From NCBI GenBank assembly GCA_944332295.1, contig CALVJR010000010.1, forward strand, positions 1-38,505: a stretch of DNA of 38,505 nucleotides, in the 5' to 3' direction. The number at the start of each line of letters is the position of its first letter. Position 1 is the first letter of the stretch. This DNA comes from an uncultured Bacilli bacterium (GTDB lineage: Bacteria > Bacillota_I > Bacilli_A > RF39 > UBA660). A program made the position numbers and the translations under genes. Of this stretch, positions 23,337-31,396 are shown piece by piece. The notes beneath the pieces were generated by a model. The model did no database searches, had not been told where the DNA came from, and worked only from the letters and a program-made list of their open reading frames with translations.

Positions 23337-23411
23337 TGGTTGCCCTAGTTAGATTCGAACTAACGCATCGTGCGGTCAGAGCGCACTGCCTTACCGCTTG
23401 GCTATAGGGCA
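23337..23411 (-). tRNA. tRNA-Gln(CTG)
   Basis: 75 nt with encoded CCA. The acceptor TGCCCTA pairs with TAGGGCA, the D-arm is AGCCAAGCGGTAAGGC, the anticodon stem GTGCG/CGCAC carries the loop CTCTGAC, giving anticodon CTG, which reads CAG. The T-arm is TTAGTTCGAATCTAA. The U1-A72 pair and the D-arm are typical of tRNA-Gln. No separate promoter is clear; it is probably transcribed with the small membrane protein gene upstream. Confidence 0.95.
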
Positions 23412-23461
23412 ATTTATCTGACAAAATTAATTTTACTACAAAAACAACAAAAAAGAAAGAG

Positions 23462-23797
23462 CTAACTTGCTGTTTTTGCATTTTCTGCATTCTCACCTTC
23501 GTTAGTAGCCATATCTGCATAATAAATATTACCACTTAATGATACACGCTGGTTAGAGCCTAACACACTTCCAGCAGTTTCTGCAGTAATATTTACCGTT
23601 TCATCTTTTGTAGGACCACCTAGTAAACTTAATTGTTCTACTCTTTGTTGATATGTCACTGTCTCTTTCTGACTAGGTATCAAACTTAGAAACTCATTTG
23701 TTTCTTTATAAATTAATACAAAAGAAAAAATATTTACAATAACTAAGGCTACTACACAAGAAAAAGTCATGTATCTTTGTCTAACTTTATTTTTCAT
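23462..23797 (-). CDS. Small single-pass membrane protein of unknown function
   Basis: 111 residues: a basic N-terminus (MKNKVRQRY), one membrane helix (residues 11-30, FSCVVALVIVNIFSFVLIY), and an extracytoplasmic part of about 80 residues. The latter starts with a helical stretch (KETVTYQQRVEQLSLLGGP) and ends in a Thr/Ala/Gly-rich region. No Cys, no enzyme motif. The start is supported by GAGGAG 9 bases upstream and an extended -10 promoter at 23848. I do not recognise the family. Its stop lies 50 bases before tRNA-Gln on the same strand. Confidence 0.75.
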   Translation of the reverse strand: MKNKVRQRYMTFSCVVALVIVNIFSFVLIYKETNEFLSLIPSQKETVTYQQRVEQLSLLGGPTKDETVNITAETAGSVLGSNQRVSLSGNIYYADMATNEGENAENAKTAS

Positions 23798-23847
23798 TAA
23801 CTTATACTCCTCTACACCAATACTTTCCTATTCTTTGTATCATAATC

Positions 23848-23856
23848 ATTATAGCA
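23848..23856 (-). promoter_or_regulatory. Extended -10 promoter of the small membrane protein gene
   Basis: TGCTATAAT on the minus strand, an extended -10 element, 50 bases before the ATG. No clear -35 is visible. Confidence 0.55.
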
Positions 23857-23908
23857 TATTCATTTTCACATCACTAGATATTTTGTTATATTTTTAATGT
23901 ACTAGACT

Positions 23909-23941
23909 AAAAAACAATGCTAATAACTTATCAGCATTGTT
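23909..23941 (-). terminator. Terminator of the DUF1848 gene
   Basis: Stem AACAATGCT/AGCATTGTT (23913-23921, 23933-23941), extendable inward by further pairs, followed by T on the minus strand. It lies about 95 bases downstream of the stop at 24035. Confidence 0.75.
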
Positions 23942-24034
23942 AGATTATAAAAAACTTATACTATTTTTTTTATTACATTATCTTGATGTTGTTAGATAGT
24001 TTTAACTTTTATATTTCTTATTACTTTATATTTT

Positions 24035-24922
24035 TTATTTACGAACTTTGATAATATCATCTGGCTCTAAATTACCAATAATTAAAGAAGAAGTTATATC
24101 ATGTTTATTCATATTTTCCATTACTTTTTTCTCATCATAATTAGCATAACAATATTTACAAAAATGGCTACAAGTATTATAAACACCGATATCTACCATC
24201 TCTACACAATTACATTTTCCGCCAGTTCTTGCCTTCCATTTTTTAAATTTTTCTTTTCCAGTTAACTTTTTCGCCATAGCAGCACTTAAACAATCCTCTT
24301 TAATAAAACCATACTCTACTAAATTTTCTTCTTCGAAACAAGTTTGGACTGTCATATGATGTTCTTTAGCAACCTTCGCAAAATTTTCTCCTATTTTCTT
24401 ATAGTCTTCCCTGGTAAGTACCTTAGGATTTAATATTTTTAAATTTTTTCTAACATTCTTATAGTCGTCCAAAAAAGAGATAATGATATGAGTAATATAT
24501 CCTTCTAACTGTTTACACATTCTTTCAAACATTTTAATATGATAATCTATCGTATATTTATCATTAATAAATACTGGATCATAACGAACATAAGTATATT
24601 CAGATCCTAACATAGTAGATACTTGTTTGATGGCTTCTATAATTTTTACTTTATCTGGTACACGGGTCTCTATATCTTTTAGATATGGTGTTAAGGTAAT
24701 ATGAAATATTTTAGGCTTATCAATTTTTTCTAAATATGGAAGAATTGGTATCGGATTTTTAGTACAAAACATAATAGCGTCCACATCCGAAAAATAAATT
24801 CTACTAACTAATTTAGGATAAAAGGGATTTCTAACATCTACAAATCCTTCATGATATCTATTCATAAACCAAGGTGTATAAAAAGCAACAATATCAGTTC
24901 TACCACTTACATTTAAAATCAT
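24035..24922 (-). CDS. DUF1848 protein, radical-SAM-like with C-terminal CxxxCxxC
   Basis: 295 residues of the DUF1848 family. The start ILNVSGRTDIVAFYTPWFMNR and VDVRNPFYP are its signature. The C-terminal part has KCNCVEM and then TCSHFCKYCYANYD, in which CSHFCKYC has the CxxxCxxC spacing of radical SAM enzymes and would bind a 4Fe-4S cluster. In classical radical SAM proteins this motif is N-terminal, so the fold appears rearranged. The reaction is unknown. The gene stands alone on the minus strand with its own terminator. Confidence 0.88.
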   Translation of the reverse strand: MILNVSGRTDIVAFYTPWFMNRYHEGFVDVRNPFYPKLVSRIYFSDVDAIMFCTKNPIPILPYLEKIDKPKIFHITLTPYLKDIETRVPDKVKIIEAIKQVSTMLGSEYTYVRYDPVFINDKYTIDYHIKMFERMCKQLEGYITHIIISFLDDYKNVRKNLKILNPKVLTREDYKKIGENFAKVAKEHHMTVQTCFEEENLVEYGFIKEDCLSAAMAKKLTGKEKFKKWKARTGGKCNCVEMVDIGVYNTCSHFCKYCYANYDEKKVMENMNKHDITSSLIIGNLEPDDIIKVRK

Positions 24923-24949
24923 ATTACCACCATATCCATTGTATCACAA

Positions 24950-25975
24950 TTATATCTTTTCTAAAGCATCTTTTTGATACCAGCCTAAAGGAGAAGAAGT
25001 AGAAACAAGATACGGATATTTTGCATCCGGTAAAATCCTAGTAATGACTCCTTCTATACCGCTTCTAGCTGTATTACTACTTCCATCAGATGATCCATTT
25101 CCCTTTTTAGTCGTTTTTACCCTAGTTCCAATCGTAAAATCATTCGTATTTGCTGTTAATATTAAGTCATTAGAAAGCCATCCTGTACCACGGTTAATTA
25201 AATAAGGTGCATATCTTCCAGGAATTACCCTAGTAATTGTTCCACTATGAATAAGAGAAGATACTTTACCATCACCATAACTATTTTTATATAAGTAATT
25301 AAAAGAAACAACATCGCCTACTTCATATTCTGCTACTTCTGGTGGTGTAGGCTCAGGTACTACTTCTGTTCCATCAGGATTAGCATATTTATCCCAGGCT
25401 TCTTTTGTTCCATAAAAATAATCTAAATCTAGATTACCAGAATAACCATTAATATATCCTTTTGAGGTATATTGCCATAAAATATAAAAAGGCCAATACT
25501 TATTTTCTGGTGGAGTTCCAGGAGCTCCAGTATTTGCACCATAACTTGCTATCCAAAGACCAAAATTACCATTTACGACTCTACTCCAATCATAATTATT
25601 AGCAGGATAAGCACTCATATAAATAATTGGTCTAACACCAGTTTTCTCGTAGACAGCTTTTAAAAAATTATATGCCCAGTCTGTATTACTAACATCCACT
25701 TCCCAATCTAAAACAAGAATAGCCTGTTTAATATAATTTTTTGCTTTAGAGACAAACCAAGTTGCTTCATCTTCCGCTGTATTTCCCAAATCTGGTCTAG
25801 CATAATGATAAATTCCTATCTTTTTATTACTACTCTTTGCTTGCGTTAAATATTCTATATAATTAGGATCTGTATAACCAACACCCTCTGTTGCTTTTAC
25901 TATTACAAAATCTATTGCTAAAGCATTAATATTAATACCTGCTTGGTATCTAGAAATATCAATTCCTTTTAACAT
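24950..25975 (-). CDS. GH25 lysozyme with two C-terminal wall-binding repeats
   Basis: 341 residues from the ATG at 25975, which has AGGAGGTGAG 4 bases upstream; the longer frame to 26023 lacks a ribosome site at its ATG. Residues 1-200 are a glycoside hydrolase family 25 muramidase: GIDISRYQ at the start, FVIVKATEG, IGIYHYARP and ILVLDWEVD (catalytic Asp/Glu), then YMSAYP and WIASYG. Residues 212-341 hold two related SH3-like modules (EVGDVVSFNYLY...WLSNDLI and TIGTRVKTTKKG...WYQKDAL). There is no signal peptide, as in phage endolysins released through holins. No holin or phage structural gene is near, so it may be a domesticated lysin or leave by another route. Confidence 0.9.
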   Translation of the reverse strand: MLKGIDISRYQAGININALAIDFVIVKATEGVGYTDPNYIEYLTQAKSSNKKIGIYHYARPDLGNTAEDEATWFVSKAKNYIKQAILVLDWEVDVSNTDWAYNFLKAVYEKTGVRPIIYMSAYPANNYDWSRVVNGNFGLWIASYGANTGAPGTPPENKYWPFYILWQYTSKGYINGYSGNLDLDYFYGTKEAWDKYANPDGTEVVPEPTPPEVAEYEVGDVVSFNYLYKNSYGDGKVSSLIHSGTITRVIPGRYAPYLINRGTGWLSNDLILTANTNDFTIGTRVKTTKKGNGSSDGSSNTARSGIEGVITRILPDAKYPYLVSTSSPLGWYQKDALEKI

Positions 25976-26112
25976 TTTCTCACCTCCTATCATATTATAT
26001 AAACAAGACAAAAAAGTAATCATTTTAGGTACCTACGATTCTTATATTTACTTAATCAAAACATTCCTGCATGAATTTATCTTATTTATGTTAAAATAAG
26101 ATTGGTGATATT

Positions 26113-27630
26113 ATGAAAAAAATAAAAGAATTAATAAAAGAATACAAACTAATAATTATTTTTAGTATCCTTGCCTGTACTATACTACATCTTCCATTAT
26201 TTACAAAAACACTATTAACAGGTGATGTATTACTAAATACCAATTATTATTCCGGATATGCCTGGGAAATTTCACTGGGTAGATTTGGACTATATTTTTA
26301 TGGATTATTAAAAGGATTTATTGTAGTACCAGAACTAGAAATCATACTTAGTATGTTTTTTATAACCGGAAGTATTATTTTAATGTTAGACTTATTGGAA
26401 ATAAAAAAGAGATATTTACAAATACTTAGTTGTCTACTAATTATTCTATCTCCTATCATCTCTTGCACTCTTCTTTTCCATTATTGTTCTCTTCCCTATA
26501 GTCTAGCATTTTTTGCTACTACATTAGCAGTCTATCTTTTAATAAATAGTAAAAACAAAATATGGAAATACATTTTACCATGTATTTTAACAACACTAGC
26601 ACTCAGTATGTATCAAGCCTACCTTGCTATCGGTCTTACTTTATTATTACTATACTGGATGATACAAATTATAAAAAAGAAGTTTAACTGGAAAAAATTC
26701 TTTATTTCTTTTCTTATTATCTTACTAGGAACAGTTTTCTACTATATATTAATGAAACTATCGTTACTAATAACTCATGTAGAACTAAGTACTTATAAAG
26801 GAGCAAATACAGTAGGAATAAAATCGCTACTAGAAATACCTGAAGGCTTACTTCATTCCTATCAAACATTTTATGACTTCTACTTTACCGATAACATTGT
26901 AAATACTACTAATATTGGTATGAACTATCTAAATTTTATTTTTCTATTATTACTAATAACTGCATCTATCGTTCTTATTCTTAGAAAAAAAGTATCTATA
27001 AAATATGTTTTACTATTCTATCTATTCTTATTTTTACTACCAGTTACTATGAATGTAATTACTATTATTATTCCAGATACTAATATGCAAATATTACAAG
27101 GAACAGCCTATCTCTTATTATTTTTCTTTCTTTGTTACTTAATTAACGATAACAAAGTATTACAAATAATAGCTATTTTTCTATTTGTCTTTATGATTCG
27201 AGGATATTATATTCAAGATAACGCTACTTATAAAGTATTAGAACAGACTTATCATAAAACCTATAGTATTGCGAGTGACATAAAAGAAAAAATAATAGAA
27301 ATCGACTATAATAAACCAGTAATGATTGCTGGTGATATTAGTAAAAATAAATATTATATGAAAAAGCAAACAACAGAACTTAGTCAGTTATCAAATCTTA
27401 CTTATGGATACGTTTCTAATTATCCTCTGTTTTGGAGCGAGTTTACCAATATGAAAAATGGTTGGAGTCGTTTTATGGAACAATATCTAGGTTTTCCAAT
27501 CACATTTGTTGATTTAGATACTTATCAAAAAATATTAGAAACAAAAGAATATAAAGACATGAAAATATATCCTGATAAAGATAGTATCCAAGAAATAGAT
27601 GATGTAATTGTTGTTAAACTTTCAAACTAA
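26113..27630 (+). CDS. GtrII-like membrane glucosyltransferase
   Basis: 505 residues of the GtrII (Glucos_trans_II) family, membrane enzymes that add glucose from a lipid carrier to surface glycans. The N-terminal part matches the family (SGYAWEISLGRFGLYFYGLL, then FFITGSIILMLDLL, with HYCSLPYSLAFFATTLAVYL). About 11 membrane helices run to residue 370, followed by a soluble C-terminal part of about 130 residues. GGTGAT precedes the ATG. It has its own terminator. A divergent 3' remnant of a second such gene lies at 29474-29551. No GtrA/GtrB flippase or bactoprenol glucosyltransferase is adjacent. Confidence 0.85.
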   Translation: MKKIKELIKEYKLIIIFSILACTILHLPLFTKTLLTGDVLLNTNYYSGYAWEISLGRFGLYFYGLLKGFIVVPELEIILSMFFITGSIILMLDLLEIKKRYLQILSCLLIILSPIISCTLLFHYCSLPYSLAFFATTLAVYLLINSKNKIWKYILPCILTTLALSMYQAYLAIGLTLLLLYWMIQIIKKKFNWKKFFISFLIILLGTVFYYILMKLSLLITHVELSTYKGANTVGIKSLLEIPEGLLHSYQTFYDFYFTDNIVNTTNIGMNYLNFIFLLLLITASIVLILRKKVSIKYVLLFYLFLFLLPVTMNVITIIIPDTNMQILQGTAYLLLFFFLCYLINDNKVLQIIAIFLFVFMIRGYYIQDNATYKVLEQTYHKTYSIASDIKEKIIEIDYNKPVMIAGDISKNKYYMKKQTTELSQLSNLTYGYVSNYPLFWSEFTNMKNGWSRFMEQYLGFPITFVDLDTYQKILETKEYKDMKIYPDKDSIQEIDDVIVVKLSN

Positions 27631-27654
27631 AAACTGAGAAATCCTCAGTTTTTT
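27629..27654 (+). terminator. Terminator of the GtrII-like gene
   Basis: Stem AAAAACTGAG/CTCAGTTTTT around the loop AAATC with a T6 tail on the plus strand, overlapping the stop codon. Confidence 0.9.
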
Positions 27655-27660
27655 GGGTTC

Positions 27661-27923
27661 TATAATAAATAGTGTTGGTGAGTAAAATTGCTGACACTAT
27701 TTTGGTCTATCAAAGAGAGTTATTTCAGAAACCTATGATACAATGTAATTGCACAATAAAACATCGAAAGGATCTGATTATATGACTCATACTGACTATA
27801 CTAAAAAATATTAAACTTAAAGATTAGAAATATTTTTTTAATATTTTAGCGTTTCATTCTTTTTGTTTTACCATTATTCATTTTGATTAATAATAATTAT
27901 TTTAGATTCGATTCCCCTTTTTA
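27661..27923. other. Intergenic stretch with a hairpin and a truncated start of a reading frame
   Basis: AATAGTGT and ACACTATT (27668-27675, 27694-27701) form an 8-bp inverted repeat that extends by wobble pairs. An extended -10 box (TGATACAAT, 27736-27744) is followed by AAAGGAT and an ATG at 27782, but the frame stops after 10 codons (27782-27814). This looks like the promoter and start of a lost gene, possibly a transposase or other cassette gene; no family can be assigned. The rest (27815-27923) is AT-rich with nothing I can identify. Confidence 0.35.
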
Positions 27924-28901
27924 TCATTTATCAATTTCTTCTACTTCTTTATTTAACATTTCTAAATAATCTTGTTCAGCAATAGTTAAGTGTTTTTGCA
28001 TATATTTATCAAATTCTCTATGCGCTTTTTCTAAAGCTTCTTTATATGATATGGTGCCTGTTCCTTTCAATATATCTTTTCTAGTCATTTTTAGAAATGA
28101 ATCTAATTCATTTATCCAATCTTTCATAGTCATTGGATTCCTATCTAAAGCATTAATCTCTGCTACATCTAAATAAGCTGAAACCATCCTATTTAAAGTA
28201 TTAAGTTCTTCCTCTGTTAGATAATTTTTAGCGATTTCAGTTTCACTCTTTGTTGGACAATTGCCTTTAAAATTAGTAAGGCCTAAATTGTTTTTTTTCG
28301 AATCAACTCTATAAAATATGATTTCAGCAGCAGTTTGTCCATGTGTAGCATAATGCATCTTATTCTGCACAGTTTTAAAAAATTCTATTGATAATTTATT
28401 TTTAGGATCATAGTCAATTGAAGTTGCATAAATATCTAATACCTTTCTCCAAAATATCTTTTCTGAAGATCTAATATCACGAATTCTAGCAAGCAATTCC
28501 TCAAAGTATGGACTTCCACCATTATTTTTTAATCTTTCATCGTCTAAGACAAATCCTTTAACCATATAATCTTTTAAAACTTTCGTTGCCCATATTCTAA
28601 ATTCAGTTGCTTTTTTAGAATTTATTCTATACCCTACAGCAATAATAGCATCTAAATTATAGTGTAAAACATTATATTTTTTACCATCACTGGCAGTTGT
28701 TAAGAATTTCTTAACAACTGAATCTTTTTCTAATTCACCTTCCTCAAAGATATTTTTTAAATGCATAGAAATATTATTTTTAGTGGTATCATAAAGATTA
28801 GCCATTACATCTTGACTCATCCATATATCTTCATTTTGAATATTAACATCAACTTTTACATTACCATCTTTTGATATATATATAATCATATTATTTTTCA
28901 T
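27924..28901 (-). CDS. RhuM family protein
   Basis: 325 residues from the ATG at 28901 (AAAGGAG 8 bases upstream; the earlier in-frame ATG has no ribosome site and lies next to the -10 box). It matches the RhuM family throughout: IWMSQDVMANLYDTTKNNIS and HLKNIFEEGEL (helix-turn-helix-like), YNLDAIIAVGYRINSKKATE, FRIWATKVLKDYMVKGF, and the C-terminal HYATHGQTAAEIIFYRVDSK and DFSRYMQ-like region (here EFDKYMQK). RhuM was named in a Salmonella pathogenicity island; its biochemical role is unknown, but it is often found on mobile and defence islands. Here it sits beside a broken qatC-like gene between two gtrII-type 3' ends. Confidence 0.9.
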   Translation of the reverse strand: MKNNMIIYISKDGNVKVDVNIQNEDIWMSQDVMANLYDTTKNNISMHLKNIFEEGELEKDSVVKKFLTTASDGKKYNVLHYNLDAIIAVGYRINSKKATEFRIWATKVLKDYMVKGFVLDDERLKNNGGSPYFEELLARIRDIRSSEKIFWRKVLDIYATSIDYDPKNKLSIEFFKTVQNKMHYATHGQTAAEIIFYRVDSKKNNLGLTNFKGNCPTKSETEIAKNYLTEEELNTLNRMVSAYLDVAEINALDRNPMTMKDWINELDSFLKMTRKDILKGTGTISYKEALEKAHREFDKYMQKHLTIAEQDYLEMLNKEVEEIDK

Positions 28902-28932
28902 AGCTAATCTCCTTTCAAAGTTTCTCAATATA

Positions 28933-28941
28933 ATTATACCA
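28933..28941 (-). promoter_or_regulatory. Extended -10 promoter of the RhuM gene
   Basis: TGGTATAAT on the minus strand, an extended -10 element 31 bases before the ATG. It begins in the T-run of the terminator upstream, so ending of one transcript and start of the next are packed within about 10 bases. Confidence 0.6.
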
Positions 28942-28967
28942 AAAAAGTCGAGTTTTTTCTCAACTTT
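28940..28967 (-). terminator. Terminator of the decayed qatC-like gene
   Basis: Arms AAAGTCGAG and CTCAACTTT (28944-28952, 28959-28967), 9 bp with one G-U pair, 6-nt loop, followed by a T-run on the minus strand. It follows the last stop of the qatC remnant by 5 bases. Confidence 0.7.
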
Positions 28968-28972
28968 AGTAC

Positions 28973-29487
28973 TTATTTTAAAGAATTTATATATTCTTTC
29001 ATCCCTCTTACATATATCAATATTTTTTATATTATCACTAATAGACCTGTTTTTTGAATTGACATAAAGGCATGTTTTGAATCACAAATCCTACTAATTC
29101 ATTTTAACAATATCAAAATTATTAAATTTACTATCTCTATATAAGCTACTATCCGTAATTCTAGCTTTCTTAATTGGGACTTGTCTAATTATACACGGCA
29201 AACAGTATCCACAATACTTAGTAGTTTTTTCTCCATAGATTCTACCACTATCAGGGTATAAACATTACGTTGTATTAGAAATATTTTCATCTAAAAAATT
29301 GATGTTTTTACGATTCTCTATCATTTTTTCTTTTGTATAGAATTGATACAGATTTTTTTAATTTAATTTCTAACTGTAAATTATCTAATAATTGTTGCAA
29401 CAGCTTTAGATAATATGGAAGAGTAGTTCTAGTACTACTTATTTCTATTCTAGATAGTGTACTTGGAATATTTAAAAATATAATTCT
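28973..29487 (-). pseudogene. qatC: Remnant of a QueC-like gene, probably qatC of the Qat anti-phage system
   Basis: Reading the minus strand in pieces gives a QueC-like C-terminal half: RIIFLNIPSTLSRIE, then SSTRTTLPYYLKLLQQLLDN (29380-29440), a shift of frame near 29340, YTKEKMIENRKNINFLDENI, an in-frame TAA near 29263, PDSGRIYGEKTTKYCGYCLP followed by CIIRQVPIKKA (29160-29250), more stops, and LYVRGMKEYINSLK just before the terminator. The STRTT segment and the zinc-type CGYCLPC-IRR-like motif are those I associate with the QueC-like QatC protein of the qatABCD defence system; housekeeping QueC has a different Cys pattern. At least one frameshift and two or more stops, plus loss of the ATPase-loop half, make it dead. 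The CBASS-associated QueC-like proteins are an alternative source. Confidence 0.7.
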
Positions 29488-29551
29488 TTACACTAATAAA
29501 AATAGTATCCAATAAATAGATAATGTAATTATTGTCAAATGGGCAAATTAA
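29474..29551 (+). pseudogene. 3' remnant of a second GtrII-like gene
   Basis: The plus strand reads KNIILYTNKNSIQ, stop, IDNVIIVKWAN, stop. This matches the last 25 residues of the GtrII-like protein ending at 27630 (KDMKIYPDKDSIQEIDDVIVVKLSN), and the DNA, including the terminator that follows, is about three-quarters identical over some 85 bases. Only the tail survives, with one internal stop. It meets the end of the qatC remnant at about 29475-29487, which marks a junction. Confidence 0.8.
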
Positions 29552-29577
29552 AACTGGAAATATTTCCAGTTTTTATA
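29550..29577. terminator. Palindromic terminator shared by the GtrII remnant and the 29573-31360 gene
   Basis: A 24-base perfect dyad (29550-29573) with 11-bp arms AAAACTGGAAA/TTTCCAGTTTT. A T5 run follows on the plus strand and T4 on the minus strand. It is homologous in position to the terminator of the intact GtrII-like gene, and now also ends the convergent gene whose stop lies at 29573. Confidence 0.75.
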
Positions 29578-31360
29578 TTTTTTTATGACTTTCTTGGATA
29601 TTTTCTACTGGATGATCTGACAGCAACATATCAGCTGCCATTGTACCTGTTGCTAATCCTAATTCTTTTTCTATAGAAAAAGGAGGAATAAATCTGGTAG
29701 ATTTTTGATTAATACTTTCTATTTTAGAATTTAGTAATATCCAAAAATCAGGATTTTCTTGAACACTTAAACCAATTGCTTTTCCATAGCGCATTTTACT
29801 ACCTCTTATACTTCCAGCAGAAGAACCGAAGAAATCAAAGGTTTTATCATTGGAATTAATAATCAAGTTAGATATAAATTGAAAATCATTTTGAACATTT
29901 TCACCTACATAACAAGTCAATATAGGATGAATACCGTCTTGGGATGCACAATTTCTCATTAACGTCAAATCCTCTCGATACTCTTGAGATACATAACTCA
30001 TATAAGTAGGTTTATTTAATGCCAAAAGTCTAATATTTTCTACATCGTTTATAATTTTACTATCAAATAATCCTATCCAACCATTTAAATATGAACCTGT
30101 CCCAAACTTATCGGTAATTATTGCTTTATATACTGCATCATCTTTCAATATCCTTTTTACTTTCTCTACTTCTTCAACACCATGCTTACTTACCCATTCT
30201 TCTTGACCATTCTCATCTCTTCTTACTGCAATTTTAGAATGAGCTAAGCTCATTAGTTTTTCATGTAAACTTTCATCACTTATATTTTCTGTTTCCTCTA
30301 ACGTTTCTACTACTTGAGGAGAATTAATTTTCTTTATAACCTCACTATATTTAGGCAATTCTATAAACATTGCATCATCTACATTAATTACCTCAGATGT
30401 CTGGCAATCTGTATTACTATTTATATCAAAACAGAGCCCTAATGCATGTTTAATATCATCCCTATAGTAGGGTTCTGTTAACAATTGATTGGTCCAATAT
30501 TCAAAATCATCACTTGCTGAATCGTCGGGAATAATTGCTAACATTGGATTATTATTGGCATATATTTTCCAACTACGATCAAAAAAAGAGAAAACTGTAT
30601 CCTTATCTTGTCTAGTAAATTTTTTATTACTCATTAATATTTCTAAATTATTTTTTGCTGCTGTATAATCTCCTTCTAGAAAAGCTGAACGACTATATTC
30701 TATATTAAAATTATTAAACGGAAACCCTTGGCCTGTAAACTGCGAAAACCATTCAGGAGAATTTTCTGCATAGTAATAAGCAACAGATGGATTATTTGAA
30801 TAATATACTTTTCCAATACAATTTAATTGATGCCAACCAAATATCATACTGACACCATAAGATTCAAAAATCTGATTAATATGATTAATTTCATCATCTT
30901 TCGTTATTTTAAATTTTGAATCAAGACCATGCTCTTTTATACTTTCATAAGATGCCGAATTAAATGCGTGAAATTTATTTTTCCTATTAGCAATATGACT
31001 AACCATATATTGATATAGTTTGATTTTTTTATCATCATCTGTTAGACTTTCTTTTGTCATATTGTTCTTAGCTAAAATCGTACCCAAATATAACTCATTT
31101 ATATATCCATCTAATTTAGAATTACTAAACACAGAAGAAATATTTTCTTTTGACATAAAGTCCGTTATTTTACCAACAAATGAAGATACTTCATTCATAA
31201 TTGATTTATCTCTATTATCAAACATTATAAAATATTGTACCGCTTTACCTACGATATATTCTATTAGTCTAATATTTTGATTAACACTTTGATTTTTTAA
31301 AATAGTCTTTAATGGTCTTAATTCATTTATAAAACTATCAGAATTAAAATGGTTATTCAT
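29573..31360 (-). CDS. Large hypothetical protein with putative ADP-ribosyltransferase-like domain
   Basis: 595 residues, soluble, no signal peptide. I do not recognise a named family. Residues 130-215 contain KFHAFNSASYESIKEHGLD, then about 35 residues later GWHQLNCIGKVYYSNNPSVA followed by YYYAENSPEWF. The order His-x-x-x-Ser...Ile-x-x-x-Gly-Leu, then Tyr-Tyr-Ser-x-x-Pro-x-x-Ala-x-x-Tyr-Ala, is that of ADP-ribosyltransferase/PARP-like folds (compare yHgTs...I...GL and yfs...A..YA), but the catalytic Glu is not clear. The C-terminal 200 residues (KVKRILKDDAVYKAIITDKF, GTGSYLNGWIGLF, FDFFGSSAGSIRGSKMRYGK) form a second domain of unknown kind. It follows the frameshifted Nudix gene by 36 bases; the ribosome site AAGGGTGAG lies upstream of the ATG. 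Confidence 0.7.
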   Translation of the reverse strand: MNNHFNSDSFINELRPLKTILKNQSVNQNIRLIEYIVGKAVQYFIMFDNRDKSIMNEVSSFVGKITDFMSKENISSVFSNSKLDGYINELYLGTILAKNNMTKESLTDDDKKIKLYQYMVSHIANRKNKFHAFNSASYESIKEHGLDSKFKITKDDEINHINQIFESYGVSMIFGWHQLNCIGKVYYSNNPSVAYYYAENSPEWFSQFTGQGFPFNNFNIEYSRSAFLEGDYTAAKNNLEILMSNKKFTRQDKDTVFSFFDRSWKIYANNNPMLAIIPDDSASDDFEYWTNQLLTEPYYRDDIKHALGLCFDINSNTDCQTSEVINVDDAMFIELPKYSEVIKKINSPQVVETLEETENISDESLHEKLMSLAHSKIAVRRDENGQEEWVSKHGVEEVEKVKRILKDDAVYKAIITDKFGTGSYLNGWIGLFDSKIINDVENIRLLALNKPTYMSYVSQEYREDLTLMRNCASQDGIHPILTCYVGENVQNDFQFISNLIINSNDKTFDFFGSSAGSIRGSKMRYGKAIGLSVQENPDFWILLNSKIESINQKSTRFIPPFSIEKELGLATGTMAADMLLSDHPVENIQESHKKI

Positions 31361-31396
31361 ACTTATTTCTCACCCTTCATTTTATTTTTTACTTTA

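Noticed and set aside
23332-23535. Minus-strand frame covering tRNA-Gln
   Set aside because: It runs through a complete tRNA gene and the end of the small membrane protein gene in another frame.
27668-27701. Terminal inverted repeats of an insertion sequence
   Set aside because: The arms are only 8 bp with an 18-nt loop, so they form a hairpin, and no transposase frame survives nearby.
31020-31280. 86-codon plus-strand frame in the ART-like gene
   Set aside because: Antisense shadow with no ribosome site or recognisable motif.
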